Source: Andeanibacterium fulvum (lineage in GTDB: Bacteria; Pseudomonadota; Alphaproteobacteria; Sphingomonadales; Sphingomonadaceae). From it: a stretch of 64,000 nucleotides of DNA. Positions 25,710-34,096 of this stretch are shown here, piece after piece. Made by a program: the position numbers and the translations under genes. The DNA lies in NCBI RefSeq assembly GCF_037154085.1, contig NZ_JBANRM010000005.1, forward strand, positions 266,824 to 330,823, in the 5' to 3' direction. Under the pieces are notes generated by a model. That model did no database searches and was not told where the DNA came from. It was given only the letters and a program-made list of their open reading frames with translations. Numbering within the stretch: position 1 is the first letter of the stretch; each line of letters starts with the position of its first letter.

Positions 25710-26332
25710 CTATCGGCATGAGCCGCGCCATCGAACAGATCATGCTGACCGCGCCGGTGATCCCGGTGCTGGTGGTAGAAGACGCCGCGATTGCCCGCCC
25801 GCTGGCCGAGGCGCTGGTCGCGGGCGGGCTCAAGGTACTGGAAGTCACCCTGCGCACTGCCGCCGCGCTCGACGTGATCCGCGAGATGAAGCAGGTACCG
25901 GGCGCCATCGTGGGTGCGGGCACTGTCACCAATGCGGCGGAACTGGACGCGGCGCTGGAGGCGGGAAGCGAGTTCATCGTCTCCCCCGGCCTTACCGAAA
26001 CTCTCGGCAAGGCAGCCGTCGCCAGCGGCATTCCCTTCCTGCCCGGCATCGCCACGGCGGGCGACATCATGCGCGGGCTGGACCTTGGCCTGTCGCATTT
26101 CAAATTCTTCCCGGCGGCCACCTCCGGCGGCATCCCGGCGCTGAAGGCACTGGCGGGGCCGTTCGGGCAGGTCCGTTTCTGCCCCACCGGCGGCATCACG
26201 CAGGATAGCGCGCCGGACTGGCTGGCACTCGATCCGGTGCTTTGCGTCGGCGGAAGCTGGCTCGTGCCCAAGGGTGCCCCCGATTACGCGGCCATCACCG
26301 AAGCAGCTCGAAAGGCAGCTCAACTCGCATAA
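25706..26332 (+). CDS. eda: KDPG aldolase (2-dehydro-3-deoxyphosphogluconate aldolase)
   Basis: The product is 208 aa. It splits KDPG into pyruvate and glyceraldehyde 3-phosphate, the last Entner-Doudoroff step. The catalytic Glu is in LEVTLRT and the Schiff-base Lys in LSHFKFFPAA; GAGTVTN and CPTGGI are also present. Start overlaps the glk stop by four bases (ATGA). The PEP-carboxylase-like gene starts 13 bases later, so the unit may extend further. Confidence 0.97.
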   Translation: MTIGMSRAIEQIMLTAPVIPVLVVEDAAIARPLAEALVAGGLKVLEVTLRTAAALDVIREMKQVPGAIVGAGTVTNAAELDAALEAGSEFIVSPGLTETLGKAAVASGIPFLPGIATAGDIMRGLDLGLSHFKFFPAATSGGIPALKALAGPFGQVRFCPTGGITQDSAPDWLALDPVLCVGGSWLVPKGAPDYAAITEAARKAAQLA

Positions 26333-26345
26333 GGAGAAACGCGGT

Positions 26346-29129
26346 ATGAAGACAGTCTCCGATCTCCTCGCCCGGCTCGAAGAGCTACGCGATCGGACAA
26401 GCGAGACCCCGCTCTTCAACCCTGCGTTTCAGCTTAGCCTGGAACTCTCCCGCGCCCTTGAGGGCGGAGCGCTGAGCCTCGGCGACATGGAAGCCATGAT
26501 CGCCGAACTGGAATGCAACGCGCTGCAAAGCCGCGCCCGCCGGCTGCAGCGCCTGGTCGCCCCGGTGGCGCCGGAGGCCAATCTGGCGGGCTTCACTGCC
26601 CGGCTGGACGAAGAACCGGGCGACTACTGGGAATTCCGCAAAAGGTGGGAACACCCCCAGCTCCATTGCGTGTTCACCGCGCATCCCACTTTCCTGCTTT
26701 CCCCCGCCCAAACCGAGGCAGTCGCCCGCGCCGCATCGCATGACGAGCCGGTCAGCGCGGATGTCTGCGTGTTGCCCGGCCAGCGCTCGCATATCACTCT
26801 GGCTTTCGAGCATGAGCAGGCTCTGGCCGCCATTGCCCATGGCGCTGCCGCGCGCGACCGGCTGGTGAGTGCCTTGCTGGCGGACGCGGCCCGCCGCTGG
26901 CCGGACAAGTGGCACGATTTCGAGCCGCTGCCGTTCCGCTTCGCCAGTTGGGTCGGCTACGACATGGACGGGCGGACCGACATCAAATGGTACGATTCCA
27001 TCCACTTCCGGCTGGTCGAAAAGGCAGGGAGGCTGGAGCGCTACGCCGTTTCGCTGGAGGCAATCGACGCAGCCCATCCCCTGCTCCCCACCTTGCGTGC
27101 CGCCGCCGCGCATACCAACGAACGGGCGCAGGATTTTGCTGGCGATCTGAGCGATCCGGAAACCCTGTCAGACGCGGCCAACCGGCTGACGGAAGAAAAC
27201 CCAGCCAAGCTGCTCACCCTCGCCCCGCTGATTGCCACGCTGGAAGACGAGGCGAAGGGTGCCAGCCTGCAGCGGGCCATCGCGCTCAAAACGCTGGCCG
27301 CCGCCATGCGGGCCGACGGGCTGGGCGCGGGCTGGATTCACTTCCGCGTCAATTCCAGCCAGCTGCACAATGCCATCCGCCGTGTGATCGACGGGGACGG
27401 CACGCTCGATCTCGGCAGCAGAGGCGCGATGGTGCGCCTGCGCGAGCTGGTAAAGGCGGCAAAGCCCCACCGTTCCAACTTCGCGGCGCTGGCTATCGAG
27501 AGCAGCACGGCCATCCGCCAGTTCCTCGCCATGGCGCAAATCCTGCACCATATCGACGCCGACGCGCCGATCCGCATGCTGATCGCGGAATGCGAGCAGC
27601 CCGCCACGATCCTCGCCTCGCTCTATTTCGCCAAGCTGTTCGGCATCGCGCACAAGGTGGACGTCTCACCTTTGTTCGAGACAGAGAGCGCGCTGGAACA
27701 TGGCGGCCGCTTCCTCGATGCGCTGCTGGCCGAAGAAGCCTATCAGGATTACGCCCGCCAACGCGGCCGAGTGGCAGTGCAGACCGGCTTTTCCGATGCG
27801 GGCCGCTTCGTGGGACAGGTGCCCGCCAGCCTCGCCATAGAGCGTCTGCAGGGCCGCCTGGCACAAGCGATGGTCGCCAACCGGCTGACCGATGTGGCCG
27901 CGCTGATCTTCGATACGCATGGCGAGAGCATGGGGCGCGGCGCGCATCCTTCCAGCCTGGCGGACCGGCTCGCCTGGCCGCTCTCCCCCTGGGCGCGGCG
28001 GCGCTTCGTGCGGGCGGGAATCGTGCTGGAACCGGAAGTCAGCTTCCAGGGCGGTGACGGTTATCTGTTCTTCTCGACCCCCGAACTGGCGCTCGCCACT
28101 CTTACCCGTATCGCCGAGCTGCGCCCGGCCGAGACCGATCCCGATGCGCCGACAGACCCCTTCTATCGCCGCACCGACCTCAGCCTCGATTTCTACCGCG
28201 CAATCCGCGATCATCAGCGCGCCCATCTGGAAAGCCGCACCTATTCGCGCGCGATCACCGCTTTCGGGCTGGGCATGCTCAACCCCACGGGCAGCCGCGT
28301 TTCCCGCCGCCAGTCGGACCTTTCGGCGGATCGCGAGATGAGCCTGCGCCAGATCCGCGCCATCCCCCATAATGCGATCCTCCAGCAGCTCGGCTATCCG
28401 GTGAACGTGATCTGCGGAGTGGGCACTGCGGCGGACGGGGTTTACGAAGACCTTGCCGCCCTGCTGCGCGAAAGTGACCGGGGCCGCCAGCTGATCCGTC
28501 TTGTTCGCGCCGCCAATGCGCTGGCCAGCGTGAAGACCGTGGCCGCCTATGGCGAGTTGTTCAATTCGGCCTATTGGGCCAGCAGGCCCTATCGGGGCAC
28601 CGAGGCGCATCTGTCCGATGCCTGCGAGGCACTGGCCGAATATCTCATCAAGGATGACCGGGCAGGCGTGTTCCGCCGCCTTGCCTCGCGCCTGCGGGTC
28701 GATGCGCTCAAGCTCCACCGCCTGCTGGAACTGGTGCCGGATGACAGCCCGATGGAAGATCGCGAGCCGGTGCGGCGCGCAATCGGCGTGTTGCAGGCGA
28801 TCAGGCTGGCCCTGTTCCAGCACATGTTCATCCGCGCCGTCTCCGTCCCCGCTTTCAGCCGGGCAAACGACATCAGCCGCGACGACGTGCTGGAAATGGT
28901 CTTCACCCTGCGGGTGGACGAGGCGCTGACACAGCTGCGCCGCGCCTTCCCCACCCACTTTCCGAAGATCGGCGATTTCACGCTGGACGAGCCGACCGAG
29001 TACCCGGAAGGGGTGGACGAAGGCTATGAATTCATCCGCCGCGACTTCGTCGACCCGATCGAGCGGGCACACCAGCTTTCGCTGCGCATCACCACTGCCA
29101 TCGCCAATCATTTCGGCGCTCACGGCTGA
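26346..29129 (+). CDS. ppc: Divergent phosphoenolpyruvate carboxylase-like protein
   Basis: The product is 927 aa from the ATG at 26346, with AAGGAGAAACGCGGT upstream. Length and motif order match PEP carboxylase, which makes oxaloacetate from PEP and bicarbonate. CVFTAHPT holds the conserved His113. Other motifs are altered: the usual GYSDSxKDAG is GFSDAGRFVG (481-490), so the Lys is Arg and the Asp is gone; the usual FHGRGGTVGRGGGP reads FDTHGESMGRGAHP (522-535), so the catalytic His and first Arg are replaced while R531 remains. The usual C-terminal RNTG is absent; it ends FGAHG. Either this is a divergent anaplerotic PEPC that works with shifted residues or a paralogue with another reaction. 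Position directly after eda ties it to sugar breakdown. Confidence 0.8.
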   Translation: MKTVSDLLARLEELRDRTSETPLFNPAFQLSLELSRALEGGALSLGDMEAMIAELECNALQSRARRLQRLVAPVAPEANLAGFTARLDEEPGDYWEFRKRWEHPQLHCVFTAHPTFLLSPAQTEAVARAASHDEPVSADVCVLPGQRSHITLAFEHEQALAAIAHGAAARDRLVSALLADAARRWPDKWHDFEPLPFRFASWVGYDMDGRTDIKWYDSIHFRLVEKAGRLERYAVSLEAIDAAHPLLPTLRAAAAHTNERAQDFAGDLSDPETLSDAANRLTEENPAKLLTLAPLIATLEDEAKGASLQRAIALKTLAAAMRADGLGAGWIHFRVNSSQLHNAIRRVIDGDGTLDLGSRGAMVRLRELVKAAKPHRSNFAALAIESSTAIRQFLAMAQILHHIDADAPIRMLIAECEQPATILASLYFAKLFGIAHKVDVSPLFETESALEHGGRFLDALLAEEAYQDYARQRGRVAVQTGFSDAGRFVGQVPASLAIERLQGRLAQAMVANRLTDVAALIFDTHGESMGRGAHPSSLADRLAWPLSPWARRRFVRAGIVLEPEVSFQGGDGYLFFSTPELALATLTRIAELRPAETDPDAPTDPFYRRTDLSLDFYRAIRDHQRAHLESRTYSRAITAFGLGMLNPTGSRVSRRQSDLSADREMSLRQIRAIPHNAILQQLGYPVNVICGVGTAADGVYEDLAALLRESDRGRQLIRLVRAANALASVKTVAAYGELFNSAYWASRPYRGTEAHLSDACEALAEYLIKDDRAGVFRRLASRLRVDALKLHRLLELVPDDSPMEDREPVRRAIGVLQAIRLALFQHMFIRAVSVPAFSRANDISRDDVLEMVFTLRVDEALTQLRRAFPTHFPKIGDFTLDEPTEYPEGVDEGYEFIRRDFVDPIERAHQLSLRITTAIANHFGAHG

Positions 29130-29215
29130 GCCAGCCGTGACAGCGCCAGATTCCGCTTGCGGGGCCGCACAATCCCTCTAAGCCGCGCGAAACCGGATCA
29201 AGGGACGGGTCATCC

Positions 29216-30013
29216 ATGGGTGCGATTTACGAATTCGGCGTGGCGCGCAACGCGCGGGTCGTGAAGGCCCGGATCAAGGGCACTGCCCATTCCGCGCTGG
29301 ACAAGGTGTGGGGCCTGTTCGGGGCGAAGTTCCACAGCCGCCCCGCCCAGTCCGTCTACGGCGTGCCGATGGTGCCCAATTTCAGCGACAAGACCTTCCG
29401 CTATTGCCTCTACGGCACTTACGGGAAGTACTTCTCCAGCTATCTGGATTCCATCGATTACGATTTCACCTTCATCGATATCGGCGCCAATCAGGGGCTC
29501 TATTCGCTGGTCGCGGCGCGCAATCCGCATTGCCGCAAGATCATCGCCTTCGAACCGGTGAAGGGCACTTTCGATTTCCTCGCCGCCAATATCGAACTGA
29601 ACGGCGCTGCCGACCGCTCGGTGCTGCTCAATGCCGCCCTGTCGGACCATGCGGGCACGGCCGAAATCGCGGTGAAGGCCAATCACAGCGGCGTCGCCTC
29701 GCTGGCGGGGCATTCCGGCATGGAAGGCCGCCCGACCGAGACGATCACGCTGATGGACGTTGCTGGCCTCGATGCGCACATCCCCGGCGATCTGCCGATC
29801 ATCATCAAGATCGACGTGGAAGGCCATGAAGGCGTCGTGATCGCGCAGCTGGCCAAATCCGCGCATTTCGACCGGGTGAAGGCCGTGTTCCACGAAATGG
29901 ACGAACGCTGGGCGGAAGCGCCGAAGATCCGGCGGATGCTGGTGGACGGCGGCTTTTCCAAGTTCCGCAAATTCGGCATCCGCCGCCATTACGACATCTT
30001 GGCCGAACGCTGA
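29216..30013 (+). CDS. FkbM-family methyltransferase
   Basis: The product is 265 aa. The SAM-binding motif is FIDIGANQGLYSLVAA (about residues 82-97), the post-I acidic residue is in IIAFEPVKGTF, and the FkbM signature IIIKIDVEGHEGVVI is near 200. Such enzymes methylate sugar hydroxyls or other small substrates, often on surface glycans. No glycosyltransferases are nearby, so the acceptor is unknown. It has its own short upstream gap after the PEPC-like gene. Confidence 0.88.
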   Translation: MGAIYEFGVARNARVVKARIKGTAHSALDKVWGLFGAKFHSRPAQSVYGVPMVPNFSDKTFRYCLYGTYGKYFSSYLDSIDYDFTFIDIGANQGLYSLVAARNPHCRKIIAFEPVKGTFDFLAANIELNGAADRSVLLNAALSDHAGTAEIAVKANHSGVASLAGHSGMEGRPTETITLMDVAGLDAHIPGDLPIIIKIDVEGHEGVVIAQLAKSAHFDRVKAVFHEMDERWAEAPKIRRMLVDGGFSKFRKFGIRRHYDILAER

Positions 30014-30095
30014 GCGTTAACCTGCACTGCGCCCGCGTCCCTTTGCGAGACGCCGGGTGCCTGCGCTCTGGCCTTTGACGGGCCTTTCGGGCCAT

Positions 30096-30812
30096 ATGGC
30101 CAGCATGGACCCGGCATTGAAATGGATCGGCGGCGCGACCGCAGCGGTGGTGCTCGCCTTTGCGGGCGTGGCCGTGGGCACCCATGCCTTCGCCGATGAG
30201 GAGCCCGCGCCCAAGCTGACGGCAGAGGACGTGCTGGACATGGGCGGGAAATCCGCCGCGCCCGCATCAGCCGCGGATGAAGGCCTCGATCCCGCTACGC
30301 CCCCGCCGGGCGAGGAGGCGCCCAAGCCCTCCATCGCGGAGAACGAACCCTTCGTGATCAAGCGCGTGCTCGATATTCGCGAGCCGATCAAATACGGCCA
30401 GTGGTTCTGGGACGAGGACGGCGTGCCCGATGGCCCGCTGGTGATGACGGTAGACCTCGACGCGCGCGTGCTCTCCGTCTTCCGCGGCGGATATGAGATC
30501 GGCGCCACGGCCGTACTGCTGGGCACGGACGATCACCCTACCCCGCTCGGCCGGTTCCCGATCCTGTCGAAAGAGCGCCACAACGTCTCCGAGAAATATG
30601 ACAACGCCCCCATGCCGTGGACCCTGCGGCTGACCTGGGACGGGGTGGCAATCCATGGCGGATCGCAGGTGGAGAACGGCTATGCCAGCCATGGCTGCAT
30701 CGGCACGCCGGACGAATTCGTCTCGCGCCTGTTCGCCATCGCGAAGAAGGGTGACGTGGTGATCATCACCAAGGGCAAGAAAACCGGGGTCGGTCAGTCG
30801 CTGGTGGGTTAG
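30096..30812 (+). CDS. L,D-transpeptidase (YkuD fold)
   Basis: The product is 238 aa from the ATG at 30096 (an ATG at 30105 is equally possible; a GTG at 30057 is less so). An N-terminal membrane anchor or signal (WIGGATAAVVLAFAGVAVGT) is followed by an acidic linker and the YkuD domain. The catalytic motif is AIHGGSQVENGYASHGCIG, with nucleophile Cys201 and the preceding His pair. It crosslinks peptidoglycan stem peptides (3-3) or attaches proteins to the wall in the periplasm. It converges with tilS across a perfect hairpin. Confidence 0.92.
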   Translation: MASMDPALKWIGGATAAVVLAFAGVAVGTHAFADEEPAPKLTAEDVLDMGGKSAAPASAADEGLDPATPPPGEEAPKPSIAENEPFVIKRVLDIREPIKYGQWFWDEDGVPDGPLVMTVDLDARVLSVFRGGYEIGATAVLLGTDDHPTPLGRFPILSKERHNVSEKYDNAPMPWTLRLTWDGVAIHGGSQVENGYASHGCIGTPDEFVSRLFAIAKKGDVVIITKGKKTGVGQSLVG

Positions 30813-30846
30813 GCCCGCCAACTCCCGTTCGGATGCCCACCCCCAA

Positions 30847-30868
30847 CCCCTCCCGCTTGCGGGAGGGG
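30847..30868. terminator. Bidirectional hairpin between ldt and tilS
   Basis: CCCCTCCCGC-tt-GCGGGAGGGG is a perfect 10-bp stem with a 2-base loop. It lies 34 bases after the plus-strand stop and 54 bases after the minus-strand tilS stop. No T-tract follows on either strand, so it may act as a transcript-end stabiliser or be another repeat element. Confidence 0.55.
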
Positions 30869-30922
30869 AGCGTCACTTGGCGAACCGCAGGTGAGGCTGG
30901 TCACAACCGGCGGGCAGCCCCC

Positions 30923-31882
30923 TCAGTCCATCCCCGCGATACGCCGGGGCGGTTCCTTGCGCAGGGTCCAGCAATTGCCGTCCACCCGCGCCACCACGCC
31001 GCCAAGCGTCGCATCCTTGCCGTTGAGCAACCGGCGCATGAGCTGCGCCACGGAACTGCCGCGCGGCTCCACGCCCAGCATGCCGATGGCACGGGCCAGC
31101 ACGCGGATGCGGATCGCGCCGGGCGCCTTGGGGATATAGCGGATCTCCCCTTCGCTCACTTTCACTGCCTCTTCCCATTCGCGCTGGGCAGCCCATTGCA
31201 TCACGCCCTCCACTTCCGCGAGGTGAGAGGCACTGGCGGCAATGGCTGCGACATCCAGCCAATCGGCACCCTTCAGGGCCTCCCGGATACGCACGCGGTC
31301 GAATTTCGGGTTCTCGTTCGACGGGTCCTGCGCGGCTTCCAGCCCTGAGCGCGCGATGATCCCGGCAAGTTCCTCCCGCCGCCAGCCGAGCAGCGGGCGC
31401 AGCAGGACGAGGTCCGCCCCCGGCACGGTACCGCGCACGCGCACACCGGCAAGGCCCGCAACGCCGCTGCCCCGGTTGAGCCGCATGAGAAAGGTCTCTG
31501 CCTGATCGTCCGCATGATGCGCAGTGGCCAGGGCTCCGAGCCCGCGATCCGTCATCCATTGCGCCAGCGCGGCATAGCGCGCTGCACGGGCCCGATCCTG
31601 CACATTTCCGCGCGGGACCTTCACGGTAAGGATGCGATGCGGAATGCCATAGGCGGCACAAAGCTCCGCCACCATTGCCGCCTCGCGCGCACTTTCAGGG
31701 CGCAGCCCATGATCGACCGTCGCCGCTTCGATCCGCTCGGGCATTGCCGCGCGGGCGAGCAGCAACAGGGCAAGGCTGTCCGGCCCGCCCGAAACGGCCA
31801 GACCCAGCTTCTCGCCATCAGGCCAGATCGCCGCGAGATCGCCCGCGAAGCGCGCGATCAGGGAGTGGGACAGCGCCTCAAT
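30923..31882 (-). CDS. tilS: tRNA(Ile)-lysidine synthase, apparent ATT start
   Basis: The product is about 319 aa. It converts C34 of tRNA-Ile(CAU) to lysidine so that AUA codons are read as Ile. The PP-loop is LAVSGGPDSLALL, followed by VDHGLRPESA and ATAHHADDQAET. The only downstream TTG start (31765) would delete the PP-loop, so the start must lie upstream, where the frame has no ATG, GTG or TTG before a TGA at 31888-31886. The best candidate is ATT at 31882, 9 nt after AAGGGG; CTG at 31873 is an alternative. An ATG at 31889 overlaps the cpoB stop but runs into a stop after three codons. Either translation starts at ATT/CTG, as known for infC, or a one-base error or frameshift is present. 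Confidence 0.88.
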   Translation of the reverse strand: MEALSHSLIARFAGDLAAIWPDGEKLGLAVSGGPDSLALLLLARAAMPERIEAATVDHGLRPESAREAAMVAELCAAYGIPHRILTVKVPRGNVQDRARAARYAALAQWMTDRGLGALATAHHADDQAETFLMRLNRGSGVAGLAGVRVRGTVPGADLVLLRPLLGWRREELAGIIARSGLEAAQDPSNENPKFDRVRIREALKGADWLDVAAIAASASHLAEVEGVMQWAAQREWEEAVKVSEGEIRYIPKAPGAIRIRVLARAIGMLGVEPRGSSVAQLMRRLLNGKDATLGGVVARVDGNCWTLRKEPPRRIAGMD

Positions 31883-31888
31883 GGCTCA

Positions 31889-32923
31889 TCACCCCTTGGT
31901 GCATTTCACCTTGGCGACGTTTGCCTGATATTGCATCTGCAGACGTCCGGTAGCGATGGCGGGATAGGCTTCGCTGAACTCGGCCAGCGCCAGACAGGCG
32001 CGGTTGGTGTCCTTGATCGCGATCATCGCCTCGGCAAGGTAAAGCAGGCTGTCAGGCGCCCGTTCGCCCGCCTTGTCCTGCTGGTAGTTCTGCAGGAACC
32101 ACTGGGCCGCATCGCGCGGCTTGCCGTCGTCCATATAGGCCCGGCCCAGCAGGTTGCGGGCATAGGTCATGCGCCAGTGCTTGGGATATTTCTCCACGAA
32201 CAGCCCCAGCTGCTGCTGGGCCTCGGGATAGAATTTCGCATCCCACAGGCGGAAGCCATAGGAATATTCATCATCCGCCGCATCGCCGGTGGTCGGCTTC
32301 GCGATGGCTTGCACGGCGGCGATCCGCGCGGCGCTGGGGCCGCTGGCGGCCGGAGCAGGCGTCGCAGCCGGAGTGGGCTTCGGAGCCGGTGTAGGAGTGG
32401 CCGGGCGCGTCGCAGGCTGCGGCGCGGGCGTGATCCCGGCGGTCGACGGTACGGTCGCGAACTGGGCACCGCCCGCAGGCGCGGGAACGGTCCCGCCGCC
32501 AAGCAGGGGATCGGCAGGCAGCGCAGGCGCCTGTTCGGCGGCGCGGGCCTTCTCGATATCTTCCACCCGCAAGGCCAGCTGCGAGACGGCGTTGGTGTTT
32601 TCCTCGGTCTGCGCGGTCAGCCGGGCAAGCTGGGATTCGAGCGAATCGAGCCTGCCCAGAATATCGGTCACCGCGCTGGTCGACGCAGCACCAGTGGCAC
32701 CGGTGCTGCTGCCCGGCGTGGGCGTGATCACTTCGGGCGTGAAGAAGCGGCCGTCACCCCCGGGGAAGACCTGCCGCTGCAGCGCCTTGATTTCGGACTC
32801 GATCTTGCGCAGCCGCGCCTCGGCGTCCTGTGCCGAGGCAACTTGCGGCAGCGCGGCCAGACCCGTGCCTGCAAGGGCAATTGCCAGGACCATCGTGCGC
32901 GTGCGCGCCCAGCCGGTCACCAT
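31889..32923 (-). CDS. cpoB: CpoB/YbgF, cell division coordinator
   Basis: The product is 344 aa from the ATG at 32923, which has AGGAG 9 nt upstream; ATG at 33004 and 32944 are upstream alternatives. A signal peptide ends near VASAQ. A coiled coil (AEARLRKIESEIKALQRQVF) gives the trimerisation helix, a Pro/Ala-rich linker follows, and the last 120 residues are TPR repeats (YSYGFRLWDAKFYPEAQQQL; KHWRMTYARNLLGRAYMD). CpoB coordinates outer-membrane constriction with peptidoglycan synthesis via Tol-Pal and PBP1B. Here tol-pal is not adjacent but tilS is, an order often seen in alphaproteobacteria. Confidence 0.88.
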   Translation of the reverse strand: MVTGWARTRTMVLAIALAGTGLAALPQVASAQDAEARLRKIESEIKALQRQVFPGGDGRFFTPEVITPTPGSSTGATGAASTSAVTDILGRLDSLESQLARLTAQTEENTNAVSQLALRVEDIEKARAAEQAPALPADPLLGGGTVPAPAGGAQFATVPSTAGITPAPQPATRPATPTPAPKPTPAATPAPAASGPSAARIAAVQAIAKPTTGDAADDEYSYGFRLWDAKFYPEAQQQLGLFVEKYPKHWRMTYARNLLGRAYMDDGKPRDAAQWFLQNYQQDKAGERAPDSLLYLAEAMIAIKDTNRACLALAEFSEAYPAIATGRLQMQYQANVAKVKCTKG

Positions 32924-33055
32924 TTCCTGTTTCTCCTGTCGCATCGCTTGCTGCCAGTCTCGCGTCCATACGCCAAACCGGGCCTGAACGATCCTCAAAA
33001 TCATGCGACGCGGATTGTGCCAAGCCGCGATTCGCTTGTCGAGTTAACCACGATG

Positions 33056-33925
33056 CTAAGCTGTGGGAGATGCAGTGGGGACTAAAGCCGGAACAGTCGC
33101 CGAAGTGGCCTGTGGAGAGCCTGTGCCGGCCGGCGTGGCAGGCGCTGCGCGGGCGAGCAGGGCAGCAGCCGAAACCGGCACGTCCTTCAAAATCTCCTGC
33201 TTGTCGGACAGGGATGGAATGGGGCGTCCGCCCACGGTGATCGCCAGTGCATCGGGCCGCGCGGTCCACAGGAGCGGGCTCTGCACGTCACTGGGCACCA
33301 CATAGGTTTCGCCCTGCGCCATTTCCTTTTGCAGCAGCTGGCGCCCCTGCGCGTCGTAGAATTTCACCCAGACGCCATTCTCCTGCGCCGTGAAGACCAC
33401 GGGGCCGGCGGATAGCGGAGCAGGCGCTGCCTGAACGGCAGGCTGCGCGGGCGCCTCCGCCACTGGTTTCTCGTCTGTCAGCCAGGGCAGCGATCCACTG
33501 GGCGAGACAAAGCTGGTCCACACGAAATAGATCAGGGCAGCGAACACGGCGATGGCCGCGATGGCGGAGACCCAGGCGAGCGCGCGGGAAGGCACACGCG
33601 CCGGATCGCCCGGCTCGAACGTGTGGGGGCGCGTTTCGCGCGGGGCCATGGCGGAAAGCTCCGCACGCACTTCGCGCGCGATGGCATCGTCGTCCAGCCC
33701 CATCAGCCGGGCATAGGTGCGCGAAAAGCCCACCGCGTATGTGCGGCCGGGCAGTTCGTCGAACTCGTTGGCTTCGATCTGCGAGAGATGCCGCACTGTG
33801 ATGCGCGATTCAGCCGAAAGCTGCTGGATGCTCATACCCCGGGCCTCGCGCGCCGCGCGCAGCCGTTCGCCAATGCTCATGGGGAGCAGCGCAGGCTGCT
33901 GCTCACTCAATTCTTCTTCGACCAT
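33056..33925 (-). CDS. RodZ-like protein: HTH, membrane helix, DUF4115
   Basis: The product is 289 aa from the ATG at 33925, with GGAG 6 nt upstream. Residues about 16-80 form an HTH_25 domain (IGERLRAAREARGMSIQQLS, GRTYAVGFSRTYARLMGL). One membrane helix is at about 130-150 (ALAWVSAIAAIAVFAALIYF). The periplasmic part (about 175-255) is DUF4115-like (GVWVKFYDAQGRQLLQKEMA). RodZ links MreB to the cell-wall elongation machinery. The order differs from the usual rodZ-ispG pair, so a RodZ paralogue is possible. Confidence 0.85.
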   Translation of the reverse strand: MVEEELSEQQPALLPMSIGERLRAAREARGMSIQQLSAESRITVRHLSQIEANEFDELPGRTYAVGFSRTYARLMGLDDDAIAREVRAELSAMAPRETRPHTFEPGDPARVPSRALAWVSAIAAIAVFAALIYFVWTSFVSPSGSLPWLTDEKPVAEAPAQPAVQAAPAPLSAGPVVFTAQENGVWVKFYDAQGRQLLQKEMAQGETYVVPSDVQSPLLWTARPDALAITVGGRPIPSLSDKQEILKDVPVSAAALLARAAPATPAGTGSPQATSATVPALVPTASPTA

Positions 33926-33980
33926 CCGTGCTCCGGTTGGGGTGCCGCAGGGGGTAAGGCTGAGTGGAAGTTCGCGACGA

Positions 33981-34002
33981 CCCGTTTCGGGACAGAAACG
34001 GG
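33981..34002. other. Hairpin between ptsP and the RodZ-like gene
   Basis: CCCGTTTC-gggaca-GAAACGGG forms an 8-bp perfect stem with a 6-base loop, in the 171-base gap downstream of ptsP. No T-tract follows on the minus strand. It may be an attenuator or RNA-processing site. Confidence 0.45.
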
Positions 34003-34096
34003 CGCAGCCGCAGCAAGTCAAGCGCCGCGAACGGCACGCGGGAAAAGGCGCGACGGGGCGAACCCCTGATGCGACGGATTCAGCCCACGCTTGCCG

